A stretch of 64,000 nt of DNA from Croceicoccus sediminis (GTDB lineage: Bacteria; Pseudomonadota; Alphaproteobacteria; Sphingomonadales; Sphingomonadaceae): NCBI RefSeq assembly GCF_007570835.1, contig NZ_SUNC01000003.1, positions 1-64,000 of the forward strand. The letters run 5' to 3'. Of the stretch, positions 34,486-43,761 are shown one piece after another. Each line of letters begins with the position of its first letter. The stretch's first letter is position 1. The position numbers and the translations under genes are program-made. The notes under the pieces are model-generated. The model was given only the letters and a program-made list of their open reading frames with translations, did no database searches and had not been told where the DNA came from.

Positions 34486-37400
34486 ATGTCGGTATCGAAA
34501 TCTCAAAAAAATCCCGGTCTCTCAAAATCTTCTGGCACGCTGCGCGCGAGTGGCAACGGGCATTTAGCGCCCCGCGCCGCCGTTCTGCGACATGGTTTCC
34601 TGAAGGACCGCCTGATGGCGACGACGGCGATCGCGGCAGCTGCCATCGTATTCGTCGCCAGCGCCGACCCGGTTCAGGCACAAAGTATCGAGAATGTCGG
34701 TTTCGAGGACGGTACGCTCAACGGCTGGACCGCCGGCGGCGGCACCGGCACGCAAGCGCCCGACAGTTATGACGGCAACGGTGTCGGCGTCAGCGTCGTG
34801 ACCGGCATGGAGGATTTCACGTCCGGCGGGTCGACGTATCAATGGACGGTCACGCCCTACGGCGATTACATGGCCTCGCTTCAGGCCGTGAACAGCGGCA
34901 ATACGTTTGCGACCGGCTCGACCGAACTAGGGCTGACCGCAACGAGCCAGGCCGAGATCACCTCGACCCTGGGCGCCTCTGCAACCACTGCTTCCTGGAT
35001 CTATCAGGACCTCACGCTGAACGCTGGCGACAGCTTCACGATGGCATGGCAGTACGTCTCTACCGATTACGACCCCTACAACGACGCCTCCTATACCTCG
35101 CTCGTCAACATCGACGACAATTCCATTCTCGCGACGGTCAACAACCTGGCTTCACAGTATGCTCTCCTCGGCGCGACGGTGCCGGGTACGGGTAACTATT
35201 CGACCGGCAGTTACGGCGCGACGGGCTGGCAGCTCTCGACTTATTCGGTGGATACCGCCGGCACCTATCGCCTCGGTTTCATGAGCCTCAATCTGAAAGA
35301 CACGCAACTCAGCCCCGTGTTCTTCGTGGACCAGGCACCGGGCGCCACCTTCAATTTCGACGATCCGTTCGGACCGATCGCACCGAACGAAGGCAGTGAA
35401 GCGCCGACGACCCCGCCGCCGCCGCCGACCGGGCCGACGACGACCGATATCTCGGGCACCGTCAACGCGTCCGACATCGCAGATAGCGGCGCGTTCCTGG
35501 GCGGTACGCTGTTGATCGATCTGGCCAGCATGACGCTGGCTCAGGGTTTCACGATCAATGGCTCGGGTGCGACGATCGATACCAACGGCAACCAGTCCAC
35601 CTTCACCGGCACGATCAGTGACGAAACATCCGGCACTCCGGGTTCGCTGACCATATCCGGCAGCGGCGGAACCGTGACGCTGACCGGTACCAACGTCTAC
35701 ACGGGCGCGACCACGGTCGGCGCAGGCACCACGCTGGCGCTGACCGGCACCGGAAGCATCGCGGGTTCCAGCGAGATTATCGTCGACGGAACATTCGACA
35801 TATCTGGCACCGATGCGGGCGCGCAGATCGAAGACCTCTCGGGCGGCGGCACGGTAGAGCTTGGCGGGCAGAACCTCACGATCACCAACGCCGAGAATTC
35901 CTTCGATGGCATCATCGGCGGAACCGGCGGCCTTATCCAGGCTGGCGGGTTGCTTGTCCTCAACGGGGCGAACACATTCTCGGGCGGCTTCACGCTTGCT
36001 GGCGGCACGCTCGGCATCGGCAACAATTCAGCTCTGGGCACGGGAACTCTCGATGCGGCAGGCGGCACGACCATCGCCTATGGCGACGGAGTAGTCGCCC
36101 CCAATGCTGTCGTTATCCAGGGGCCGGTCGATTTCAGCCAGGACGGAGGGAGCGCGACGCAGTCGGGCGATATCTCGGGCGCTGGTGGACTGACCAAGAC
36201 CGGAAGTGGCAACCTCTTGCTGACCGGAAGCAATAGCTACACCGGCGGCACGACGATTGCGGGTGGCACCCTGACTGGCTCGACTACCTCGCTGACCGGC
36301 GACGTGCTTAACAACGCGGCGCTGGTGATCGATCAAGACACCGACGGCACTTTCGCTGGCGACGTATCGGGGTCCGGTTCGCTGACCAAGGACGGTGACG
36401 GCAATGTCACGCTGACGGGTGCCAACACCTACACCGGCGGCACGACGATTGCGGGTGGCACGCTGACAGGCTCGACCACCTCGCTGACCGGCGACGTGTT
36501 TAACAACGCCGCGCTGGTGATCGATCAGGACACCGACGGCACTTTCGCTGGCGACGTATCGGGGTCCGGTTCGCTGACCAAGGACGGTGACGGCAATGTC
36601 ACGCTGACGGGTGCCAACACCTACACCGGCGGCACGACGATTGCGGGTGGCACGCTGACAGGCTCGACCACCTCGCTGACTGGCGACGTGCTTAACAACG
36701 CGGCGCTGGTGATCGATCAGGACACCGATGGCACTTTCGCTGGCGACGTGTCGGGGTCCGGTTCGCTGACCAAGGACGGTGACGGCAATGTCACACTGAC
36801 GGGTGCAAACAGCTATACCGGCGGCACGACGATTGCGGGTGGCACGCTGACAGGCTCGACCACCTCGCTGACTGGCGACGTGCTTAACAACGCGGCGCTG
36901 GTGATCGATCAGGACACGGACGGGGCCTTTGCGGGTGACGTATCGGGCACGGGCTCGCTGACCAAGGACGGTGACGGCAACGTCACGCTGACGGGTGCGA
37001 ACAGCTATACCGGCGGTACGGCGATCCTGGGCGGTACGCTGACAGGCTGGACCACTTCGCTGACGGGCAATGTGCTTAACAACGCCGCGCTGGTGATCGA
37101 TCAGGATACCGACGGCACTTTCGCCGGCGACGTGTCGGGCTCGGGTTCGCTGACCAAGAACGGTGACGGCAATGTCACGCTGACGGGTGCGAACAGCTAT
37201 ACCGGCGGCACGACGATCGCGGGCGGTACGCTGACTGGCTCGTCCATCTCGCTGACAGGCGACGTGCTCAACAACGCTGCTCTGGTGATCGATCAGGATA
37301 CCGACGGCACTTTCGCCGGCGACGTGTCGGGCTCGGGTTCGCTGACCAAGAACGGCGACGGCAATGTCACGCTGACCGGTGTCAACAGCTACGCGGGCGG

Positions 37401-39282
37401 CACGACGATTGCGGGCGGTACGCTGACTGCCTCGACCATCTCGCTGACGGGCGATGTGCTGAACAACGCGGCGCTGGTGATCGATCAGGACACCGACGGG
37501 GCCCTTGCGGGTGACGTATCGGGTTCTGGCTCGCTGACCAAGGACGGTGACGGCAATGTCACCCTGACGGGTGCAAACACCTATACCGGCGGCACTGCGA
37601 TTCTGGGTGGTACGCTCACCGCCTCGACCACATCGCTCGGCGGATATGTGCTCAACAACGCGGACCTCGTCATCGACGAGGATGCCGATGCTGACTTTGC
37701 CGGGATGCTTGCCGGTACGGGCAACGTTGAAAAAACCGGCAGCGGGATCGTGACCCTTTCCGGCATGCATATGCTCAGCGGTGAGACCACGATTTCGCAA
37801 GGCGGTCTGAATGTCGTGGGCGACTACTCCGCCTCGGCCATCACCGTTGGATCGGGCGCATTGCTGACCGGCAATGGCATCGTCGGCGACGTGTTTGTCG
37901 GGGATGGCGCAACGCTGGCCCCCAACGGCATGCTGGTTGCCGATGGCGGTGTCACTTTCGCCATGGGCTCAACCCTCCTCGTCAATGCCGATGCCGACGG
38001 GAATGCGGACATGCTCGGCGTGACGGGCGCTCTCGACATCCAGGGCGGCACCGTCAGCGTTCTGGCGGCAGACGGCAACTACGACTGGCAGACGGGCTAC
38101 GCCATCGTGGCGGCGGACACCGTGTCCGGCGCGTTCGACGCGGTCGTCACCGATCTGGCGTTCCTCGACCCCTCGCTCGTCTACAGCGCGAATGGCGTGG
38201 CCCTGGTGCTGACGCGCAATGACCTGGCCTTTGCCGATGTCGCCGTGACTGCCAACCAGCGCGCCGCCGGTCAGGCCTTCGACGCATCGTTCGATCCGAC
38301 GACCGATGCGTACTATGCCTTCGCCAGCCTGAACGGCACGATGGCGCGCGAAACGCTCGATGCGTTGAGCGGAGAAGTCCACGCCACCGTTGCCAACACC
38401 GCCTGGCAGGACAGCGCGCGCATCCGCCGCGCCGTGCTGGAACGGCTGGACCTTCCGCGGACGCAAGGTGCGAACCTGTGGCTGCAGATCGAGGCGGGTC
38501 GCGACGACTGGAACGGCAATGCCAGCGCCGCGGGCTACTTGCGCGAAACGATGAGCTACGTCGGCGGCCTGGAATTCGGCACCGGCAAGTCGAAACTGGG
38601 CATCGCGATTGGCCATACCGACGGCGACATGCAACTGGCCAGCCGTGCTTCCTCGGTCTCGGTCAAGGGCACGCATGGTCATGCCTATGCCGGCAGCGAC
38701 TTTGGCGCACTGCGCCTTGCCGTCGGGGCCAGCTATGCCGACCTTAGCGTGGAAACCGATCGCAATGTCGCCTTTGGTGCCATCGATCAGGACCTGTCGG
38801 CCGACTACGGGGCGAAAGTCTATGGCGCCTATGCCCGCGCCGGGGTGCTGCTGCCGATCGGCAAGGGCGCGATCGAGCCGTTCGCAGGGATCACCTGGAA
38901 CCGGTTCGACCGCGATGGCTTTGCCGAAACCGGCGGGAGCCTGGCGCTCGACGCTGCTGACGAGAAAGCCGACTGGACGTTCTCCTCGCTCGGCCTCAAG
39001 GGGCATGTCACGCTGGACGCGCAGGACAAGGTGGCGTTCCGTTTCGTGACCGAGTGGCAGCGCGCGCTCGACGGCCGCGCCACCACGGCGACGATGGCGT
39101 TTGGCAACGGTCCCGACTTCACCGTGAACGGTGCGCCTTTGGCGAAACATGCCGGGCTGGTCGATGTCGGCGTCCACTGGAAACTGTCGCCCGATGTCGG
39201 GTTCGCGGTTTCCTATGGCGGCACTGTCGCGCGGCAGGGCTTCTCGCAGAACGGGCGGGCAACGCTCTCGCTCCGCTTCTGA
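34486..39282 (+). CDS. Autotransporter adhesin with PATR repeats
   Basis: A 1598-residue type Va secreted protein. A long signal region (residues 1-65) has a basic N-extension, hydrophobic core TTAIAAAAIVFVASA and cleavage near VQA-QS. Residues ~66-315 are a unique domain, followed by a PPPPPTGPTTT linker. A beta-helical passenger with passenger-associated transport repeats (GSGSLTK...LTGANTYTGGTTI) runs from ~325 to 1130. The C-terminal autotransporter barrel (~1270-1598) ends in LSLRF. GGAGG lies 6 nt before the ATG. Seven passenger units are near-identical in DNA. It is likely a surface adhesin or biofilm protein, unrelated to the flanking catabolism. Confidence 0.9.
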   Translation: MSVSKSQKNPGLSKSSGTLRASGNGHLAPRAAVLRHGFLKDRLMATTAIAAAAIVFVASADPVQAQSIENVGFEDGTLNGWTAGGGTGTQAPDSYDGNGVGVSVVTGMEDFTSGGSTYQWTVTPYGDYMASLQAVNSGNTFATGSTELGLTATSQAEITSTLGASATTASWIYQDLTLNAGDSFTMAWQYVSTDYDPYNDASYTSLVNIDDNSILATVNNLASQYALLGATVPGTGNYSTGSYGATGWQLSTYSVDTAGTYRLGFMSLNLKDTQLSPVFFVDQAPGATFNFDDPFGPIAPNEGSEAPTTPPPPPTGPTTTDISGTVNASDIADSGAFLGGTLLIDLASMTLAQGFTINGSGATIDTNGNQSTFTGTISDETSGTPGSLTISGSGGTVTLTGTNVYTGATTVGAGTTLALTGTGSIAGSSEIIVDGTFDISGTDAGAQIEDLSGGGTVELGGQNLTITNAENSFDGIIGGTGGLIQAGGLLVLNGANTFSGGFTLAGGTLGIGNNSALGTGTLDAAGGTTIAYGDGVVAPNAVVIQGPVDFSQDGGSATQSGDISGAGGLTKTGSGNLLLTGSNSYTGGTTIAGGTLTGSTTSLTGDVLNNAALVIDQDTDGTFAGDVSGSGSLTKDGDGNVTLTGANTYTGGTTIAGGTLTGSTTSLTGDVFNNAALVIDQDTDGTFAGDVSGSGSLTKDGDGNVTLTGANTYTGGTTIAGGTLTGSTTSLTGDVLNNAALVIDQDTDGTFAGDVSGSGSLTKDGDGNVTLTGANSYTGGTTIAGGTLTGSTTSLTGDVLNNAALVIDQDTDGAFAGDVSGTGSLTKDGDGNVTLTGANSYTGGTAILGGTLTGWTTSLTGNVLNNAALVIDQDTDGTFAGDVSGSGSLTKNGDGNVTLTGANSYTGGTTIAGGTLTGSSISLTGDVLNNAALVIDQDTDGTFAGDVSGSGSLTKNGDGNVTLTGVNSYAGGTTIAGGTLTASTISLTGDVLNNAALVIDQDTDGALAGDVSGSGSLTKDGDGNVTLTGANTYTGGTAILGGTLTASTTSLGGYVLNNADLVIDEDADADFAGMLAGTGNVEKTGSGIVTLSGMHMLSGETTISQGGLNVVGDYSASAITVGSGALLTGNGIVGDVFVGDGATLAPNGMLVADGGVTFAMGSTLLVNADADGNADMLGVTGALDIQGGTVSVLAADGNYDWQTGYAIVAADTVSGAFDAVVTDLAFLDPSLVYSANGVALVLTRNDLAFADVAVTANQRAAGQAFDASFDPTTDAYYAFASLNGTMARETLDALSGEVHATVANTAWQDSARIRRAVLERLDLPRTQGANLWLQIEAGRDDWNGNASAAGYLRETMSYVGGLEFGTGKSKLGIAIGHTDGDMQLASRASSVSVKGTHGHAYAGSDFGALRLAVGASYADLSVETDRNVAFGAIDQDLSADYGAKVYGAYARAGVLLPIGKGAIEPFAGITWNRFDRDGFAETGGSLALDAADEKADWTFSSLGLKGHVTLDAQDKVAFRFVTEWQRALDGRATTATMAFGNGPDFTVNGAPLAKHAGLVDVGVHWKLSPDVGFAVSYGGTVARQGFSQNGRATLSLRF
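36190..37770 (+). repeat. Tandem 192-bp repeats inside the autotransporter gene
   Basis: Seven consecutive full units of exactly 192 bp (64 codons) run from 36310 to 37653, with degenerate half-units on each side. Unit starts (AACAACGC) are at 36310, 36502, 36694, 36886, 37078, 37270 and 37462, with an eighth diverged start at 37654. Units 1-4 are almost identical and later ones carry a few changes (for example GTFAG to GAFAG or GALAG). Such repeats are prone to copy-number change by recombination and to mis-assembly. Confidence 0.95.
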
Positions 39283-39306
39283 CGGCACGCCAAATGGCAC
39301 GGGAAA

Positions 39307-39335
39307 GGGGCGCGGCATGGCTGCGCCCCTTTTTT
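39307..39335 (+). terminator. Intrinsic terminator of the autotransporter gene
   Basis: GGGGCGC (39307-39313) pairs with GCGCCCC (39323-39329). The stem can extend inward to an ATG triloop, and it is followed by six T (39330-39335). It lies 25 bp after the stop codon. Confidence 0.85.
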
Positions 39336-39365
39336 GGTGGATCGCTTCGCCGCCCCGGCGGGCAC

Positions 39366-39399
39366 AAAAAAGGCCCGACCTGCGCAAGGCAGGCCGGGC
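39366..39399 (-). terminator. Intrinsic terminator of the iacH-iacC-iacD operon
   Basis: Read on the minus strand, GCCCGGCCTGC pairs with GCAGGTCGGGC (one mismatch) and is followed by C and six T (39371-39366). It lies 49 bp past the dioxygenase beta stop and faces the autotransporter terminator, so it insulates the two regions. Confidence 0.8.
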
Positions 39400-39447
39400 A
39401 GGCAGGGATCTTACAAAGTCTGGTCTATTCGGCTTGCGAACCGGCGA

Positions 39448-39960
39448 TCATGGCAGGTAGCCGATGCCCCAGACGAAATCGTCGGAATTCAGGAACAGGA
39501 TTTCCTTGCGCGCGATCGCAATGCCGTCATCGCGCCGGACAAGGTGGAACACGACGTCGGCGGCCAGGGTGCGGGTCCGCTCGAACTTGTATTCGACGAT
39601 CGTCTGGGCACAGCGCACGACAGTCGCGCCGTCCTGCTGCCCGCCCAGCACGAAGCGCGAGGCCGAACGAACGGTCCGTGCCGACGGCGCGGACGAGATC
39701 GAGAAGCCGCTTTTCAACCGTTTCACACGGGCCTTGCGCATTTCGGCATCGTCATAGGCGATGTTCAGCGCATCGGCATGGTCGCCATCGCCGCGTTCGA
39801 TGGGGATGACGTAAAGGCCGTCATCGGTCCACAGCGGCAGCCAGTCGGCATAGTCCTGGCGGTCGAGGATCTCGCCTTCGCGCCAGATGAATTCGGCCGC
39901 TTCGAACAGGCCGATGGCCGCGGTGTCGTTGCCGGGTCGGGTGTCGGTAAGGGTGCTCAT
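39448..39960 (-). CDS. iacD: Aromatic-ring-hydroxylating dioxygenase beta subunit (IacD-like)
   Basis: A 170-residue NTF2-fold beta subunit. Segments EAAEFIWREGEILDRQDYADWLPLWTDD (residues ~19-46) and a central basic/aromatic stretch are typical. It pairs with the alpha subunit to form the oxygenase. The start at 39960 overlaps the alpha stop (ATGA), so translation is coupled and subunit ratio is set by the overlap. The name follows from the iac context (amidase, MarR, iacA, iacG nearby), where this oxygenase acts on a ring-oxidised derivative of indole-3-acetate. Confidence 0.8.
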   Translation of the reverse strand: MSTLTDTRPGNDTAAIGLFEAAEFIWREGEILDRQDYADWLPLWTDDGLYVIPIERGDGDHADALNIAYDDAEMRKARVKRLKSGFSISSAPSARTVRSASRFVLGGQQDGATVVRCAQTIVEYKFERTRTLAADVVFHLVRRDDGIAIARKEILFLNSDDFVWGIGYLP

Positions 39961-41234
39961 GCCGTCATCATCCTCTTCCACATGCCATAGGCGGCGCGCA
40001 TGCCGGTTTCGGCGCTGACATCGGTCACGTCGGGACCGGCAGGGTGCCCATCCAGCGTGTCCTTGCCGCGGTTGACCATGATCCACAGGTCCTCGCCCGA
40101 AGCGGAACCGCGCTGGACGCGTTCCCAGCCTTCGGCATCGTCGGGCGTCCCAAAGCCCATCGGTCCCTGGAAATGTTCGTGCAGCCGCAGGCGGACGCGG
40201 TTGGCCGCTTCGGGTCCGCCGTCCATGCCGATCGCGATATGCCGGATTTCGGTTTCCGCCACGCTGACGGGGCGCAGCACGCGGAAGAAGGCCATCGAAC
40301 AGGCAACGTTGGGGAACAGGTTGAGGTTGAACCCGGTTCCGCCCACCGCGCGCACGATGCGGCGGACCTTGTCCTCGTCATACCCTTCCTCGCGAAGCGC
40401 CTTTGCCAGGTCGGCAAAGCGTTCGGGGATCGGCGCGTCGAGGTTTTCCTCCAGATCGACAAGATCGGGGATCATCACCATCAGCGAATGGCCGTTGCCC
40501 AAGTCCTCGACCCAGCCGCCCTGCCCCAGGACGTCGAAGACGTTGCTGGTGTCGGCGTCGAGCGAATCGAGGAACGTCTTGTGGACGATGGGAAAGTGAT
40601 AGGCGTCGGTCGTGTTTTCTAGCTGGATCTTCCAGTTGCCGGCAAAGCGGAACTGGTGTTCGCCCAGCGCCTTCACCGGGTATCCGGCGCCCTGCTTCAT
40701 GAACAGGTCGATCCACTTCTTCGCGGGGCCGAGGAAATCGACAAGCGGCTCGATGTCATCGCGGAAAGTCGCGAAGATCATGCCGTTGTATTCTTCCGTG
40801 CGCAGCGAGATCAGCGGGAATTCGTCCTTGTCGAAATCCTCACCATAGACCTTGGCGTGGGGCACCGACCGCAGCTTGCCGTCGATGTTGTAGCTCCACC
40901 CGTGATAGGGGCAGACGAAGACACTGGTGCGGCCCTGCTTCTGTTCGCAGACCGATGCGGCGCGGTGGCGGCAGCGGTTGAGGAGGACGTGGACGTTGTC
41001 TTCCTTGTCGCGGGTCACGATCACCGGCTGCTTGCCGACCCAGCTTTTCTTGAACGTGTTCTTGGTCGGCACTTCGCTGGCGTGCGCCACCCAGACCCAG
41101 GTGTTCTTGAAGATGCGGTCCATCTCCTCGTCGAACAGTTCCTCGCTGGTATAGAGCGCGGTGTGGACGCGATCGTCCTGTACCAGTTCGCCCGGATCGA
41201 GCCCGCAGTCATCTGCGCTGATCGGCATGTCCAT
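39957..41234 (-). CDS. iacC: Rieske non-heme iron dioxygenase alpha subunit (IacC-like)
   Basis: A 425-residue oxygenase. The Rieske [2Fe-2S] ligands are C88, H90, C108 and H111 (RCRHR, then CPYHGW). The mononuclear iron region NTTDAYHFPIVH has D210, H213 and H218 with the standard +3/+8 spacing. It hydroxylates an aromatic ring using electrons from a ferredoxin and reductase. Neither partner is encoded in this window, so they must come from elsewhere. It is 31 bp downstream of the amidase, in the order iacH-iacC-iacD. The assignment to the IAA pathway rests on gene neighbourhood as well as family. Confidence 0.85.
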   Translation of the reverse strand: MDMPISADDCGLDPGELVQDDRVHTALYTSEELFDEEMDRIFKNTWVWVAHASEVPTKNTFKKSWVGKQPVIVTRDKEDNVHVLLNRCRHRAASVCEQKQGRTSVFVCPYHGWSYNIDGKLRSVPHAKVYGEDFDKDEFPLISLRTEEYNGMIFATFRDDIEPLVDFLGPAKKWIDLFMKQGAGYPVKALGEHQFRFAGNWKIQLENTTDAYHFPIVHKTFLDSLDADTSNVFDVLGQGGWVEDLGNGHSLMVMIPDLVDLEENLDAPIPERFADLAKALREEGYDEDKVRRIVRAVGGTGFNLNLFPNVACSMAFFRVLRPVSVAETEIRHIAIGMDGGPEAANRVRLRLHEHFQGPMGFGTPDDAEGWERVQRGSASGEDLWIMVNRGKDTLDGHPAGPDVTDVSAETGMRAAYGMWKRMMTA

Positions 41235-41265
41235 CAGAACGTATCCTTTCCGTTTCTTCTATCGG

Positions 41266-42420
41266 TCAAAGCGAAGGCTCGATTGCGGTCGCAATCGCGC
41301 AAAGCTTCGCGTCGTCGCCCTTGCGGGCCACCAGTTGTATGCTCGCGGGCAGCCCGTCTGCCGTGCGCGTCGGCAGGCTGATCGCGGGATGGCCGCTGAC
41401 GTTGAATGGCCGGACCAGCTCGGTAAGCCGCACGACGGCGGCCGGGTCTAGTGCCTCTTCGATCGTAGGCGGAACCGACGGCAGGGTCGGCAACACGATG
41501 GCATCGCATGTGGCCAGCAGGCCATCGACAGCAGCCGTAAATCGGGCGCGTACCTCTTCAGCCTCGGCCACCGCCTGGGGCGTGACGTTCGCGGCGGCGG
41601 CAAGGCGCGCATCGATGTCGGGGCCGAGCAGGCCGGTCCCGACGAGATCGCCGAACAGCTCCCACATCTCTGCCGCCATGATGGTGATCCCGGCGCGGAA
41701 AGCGGCCTCGAAATCGTCAAGCGCGGTGCTGCGTATCGTCGCGCCGGACCGGGCGAGCACGCCATCGACCGCCGAATCGATATCGCCGTCGGCCGCGCAA
41801 TCGAGACGCGCCAGAACGAGGTCTTCTGCCTTGGGCGCGGCCTGTGCGGTAAAGCCGGGAATGATGATTCCGGCGGCTTTCGTGATCGTCGCCATGTCGC
41901 GCGCGAAAAGCCCGATGCAGTCGAGCGAGCTTTGCGCAGGCACCGCGCCCTTGCGGGATACGGCATCGAACGTCGGTTTCAGGCCAAAGATATTGCAGCA
42001 CGCCGCCGGCATACGGATGGAGCCGCCGGTATCGGTGCCGATCGAAAAGTCGACCATCTGCGCAGCGACGGCGGCCGCACTCCCGCTCGACGATCCGCCG
42101 ACGATCCTGTCGGGAAACAGCGGATTGACGGGAGTTCCGGTGAATGCGTTCGCCCCGGTCACGCCATAGGCCAGTTCGTGCATGTTCGCCTTGCCGACGA
42201 TGCGGCATCCGGCGTCGAGCAGGCTGGCCACGACCGCGGCATTGGCCTGTGCGGGATCGGACTGCGCGAATGCGCGGCTGCCGCACATCGTCGGCAGTCC
42301 GGCGATATCGATGCAATCCTTGACAACAACGGTCGGGCCGGACGCCGGGCCATCGGCACCGAGCGCAAGCTTCTTGACCAGTATCGCGGATTGAGAGGGA
42401 GCTTTAGGTCCGCTTGACAT
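41266..42420 (-). CDS. iacH: Amidase-signature enzyme (IacH-like)
   Basis: A 384-residue amidase with the full Ser-cisSer-Lys triad at correct spacing: K34 (VVVKDCIDIAG), S110 (GGSSSGSAAAVAA) and S134 (DTGGSIRMPA); 110 to 134 equals the 24-residue spacing of peptide amidase. In iac clusters this amidase is thought to act on an amide- or lactam-containing intermediate of indole-ring breakdown. It is shorter than the usual ~450 residues. The start ATG lies only about 9 nt after a possible -10, so the mRNA may be nearly leaderless. The gene is divergent from a MarR gene. Confidence 0.82.
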   Translation of the reverse strand: MSSGPKAPSQSAILVKKLALGADGPASGPTVVVKDCIDIAGLPTMCGSRAFAQSDPAQANAAVVASLLDAGCRIVGKANMHELAYGVTGANAFTGTPVNPLFPDRIVGGSSSGSAAAVAAQMVDFSIGTDTGGSIRMPAACCNIFGLKPTFDAVSRKGAVPAQSSLDCIGLFARDMATITKAAGIIIPGFTAQAAPKAEDLVLARLDCAADGDIDSAVDGVLARSGATIRSTALDDFEAAFRAGITIMAAEMWELFGDLVGTGLLGPDIDARLAAAANVTPQAVAEAEEVRARFTAAVDGLLATCDAIVLPTLPSVPPTIEEALDPAAVVRLTELVRPFNVSGHPAISLPTRTADGLPASIQLVARKGDDAKLCAIATAIEPSL

Positions 42421-42439
42421 GACGTCGATGTAGGACCAT

Positions 42440-42456
42440 TCACGGGAACGGTCAAC
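42440..42456 (-). promoter_or_regulatory. MarR operator F between the amidase and marR-1
   Basis: The minus strand reads GTTGACCGTTCCCGTGA, matching site A at 13 of 17 positions. TTGACC can serve as -35, followed after 17 bp by TACATC as -10 for the amidase operon. The same gap must also hold the promoter of the divergent MarR gene. Confidence 0.6.
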
Positions 42457-42518
42457 TAATTAGTGCGCCGTCGATTATTCCGTTGAAAAAAGACCGGGGA
42501 TTGCCCAGCAGGTTCGCG

Positions 42519-42956
42519 ATGACTGACGATCGACATACATCCTACGACGAATGGCCGTTTTATTGGCTTACGCGCGTGCACAATCGATATCTCGATGCGC
42601 TGAACTCCGCGCTGGCCGGGACGGGTCTCGACGCGACGATGTGGCGGATCACCATGATCCTGAAAGATTGCGAGTGGCTTTCGGTCAGCGAGATCGCGGT
42701 CCAGGCCAATGCCAAGCTGTCCACCATGACCAAGGCGATCAGGCGGATGGAGGCGGCGGGTCTCGTCACGTCCCGTTCCGGAGAGCGGGACCGCCGCGTG
42801 ACCGAAGTGAAGATGACCGAAGCCGGACAGGCGCAGATCGAACGCGCCGTCGCCGCCACGCGGCATGTCTACAATCGCGCCTTCGGCAATCTGGACGATG
42901 CGGATCTGCGCACGCTTACCAGACTGCTCGGCGACGTTGCCGAAAACCTGCGCTGA
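42519..42956 (+). CDS. MarR-family regulator 1
   Basis: A 145-residue winged-helix regulator. The N terminus DEWPFYWLTRVHNRYLDALN is followed by the HTH (LSVSEIAVQANAKLSTMTKA, residues ~55-74) and the wing (SRSGERDRRVTEVKMTEAG). It is clearly paralogous to the MarR at 45542, sharing EWPFYWLxR and KLSTMTK. ATG 42519 is preferred; the TTG at 42483 lacks a site. It is 25 bp upstream of a hydratase in one operon. It may be a second IacR-like repressor responding to a pathway intermediate. Confidence 0.85.
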   Translation: MTDDRHTSYDEWPFYWLTRVHNRYLDALNSALAGTGLDATMWRITMILKDCEWLSVSEIAVQANAKLSTMTKAIRRMEAAGLVTSRSGERDRRVTEVKMTEAGQAQIERAVAATRHVYNRAFGNLDDADLRTLTRLLGDVAENLR

Positions 42957-42981
42957 ACCACGGATAGAAACAAAAGCCATC

Positions 42982-43761
42982 ATGACAGCCACCCAGACCG
43001 CCGTTGCCCGCATCGTCGACGCACGCCGCAACCTTGCCGGATTTGCCGATTTCCCCGGCCCGCTGCCCGAAACGCTGGACGAGGCCTATGCCATGCAGGC
43101 TGCCGAGATCGCGTCGTGGCCGCAGCCCATCGCCGGATGGAAAGTCGGCCGGATCACCGGCGATGACGAACGCAAACATGGCGAGAACCGCTTTATCGGA
43201 CCGATCTTCGCCGACAGCGTGTGGGTAGCCAAGGATGCGGTCGAAACGGACTTCCCGATCATCGATGGTGGTTTCGCCGCCGTCGAGGCGGAACTGGTCG
43301 CGAAGATCGACTGCCCGGCCCTCACCGGCACGATCTCTCCCGAAGAAGCACTGGCCATGGTCACCGCCTGGCACATCGGCATCGAAGTCGCGGGAAGTCC
43401 GTGCAAGGCAGTGGGCGAGAAAGGTGCGCTGGCCTCTATCGCGGCGTTCGGAAACAACTTCGGCCTCATCCTGGGCCCGGTTCTCCACACCGATGCGCCG
43501 GACGAAGTCGGATGCACCGTCACGATCGGCGACGGCGATCCGTTCACTGGAAAGGCGGGCAACCTGCCTGGAGGCACCGGAACCGCCATCGCATTCGCGC
43601 TCAACCGGCTGCACCGGATGGGTCATGCCTCGGTGCGCGATTGCCTGATTTCGACCGGTGCGATCACCGGCGTCCATGCGGTTGGCACGGGCCTTGCCGG
43701 ATCGGCGCAGTTCCAGCCCGGCGGGACCATCGCCTTTCGGACGGTTACGGCCAGCACCTGA
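42982..43761 (+). CDS. 2-keto-4-pentenoate hydratase family protein (second copy)
   Basis: A 259-residue MhpD-like protein with GWKVGRITGDD near residue 50, VEAELVAKID (acidic metal ligands) near 100, and GIEVAGSPCK. It is only distantly similar to the copy at 4330. Its place in an operon with marR-1 and next to the iac genes suggests a role in lower-pathway processing of catechol meta-cleavage products. No extradiol dioxygenase is visible in the window. Start ATG 42982, 25 bp after marR-1. The exact substrate is not known. Confidence 0.8.
   Translation: MTATQTAVARIVDARRNLAGFADFPGPLPETLDEAYAMQAAEIASWPQPIAGWKVGRITGDDERKHGENRFIGPIFADSVWVAKDAVETDFPIIDGGFAAVEAELVAKIDCPALTGTISPEEALAMVTAWHIGIEVAGSPCKAVGEKGALASIAAFGNNFGLILGPVLHTDAPDEVGCTVTIGDGDPFTGKAGNLPGGTGTAIAFALNRLHRMGHASVRDCLISTGAITGVHAVGTGLAGSAQFQPGGTIAFRTVTAST

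Noticed and set aside
36310-37653. Regular repeats considered as a CRISPR or satellite array
   Set aside because: Period 192 bp with no unique spacers, in frame with a recognised passenger domain.
36028-37800. 590-codon open frame on the minus strand with repetitive RACQRTARNRRAAG-like product
   Set aside because: It is the antisense shadow of the 192-bp autotransporter repeats; Arg/Ala-rich low-complexity product, no ribosome site, and the plus-strand frame has clear PATR and barrel motifs.
37969-39387. 472-codon minus-strand frame opposite the autotransporter barrel
   Set aside because: Arg/Gly-rich shadow translation with no family features; the plus strand encodes a complete beta-barrel.
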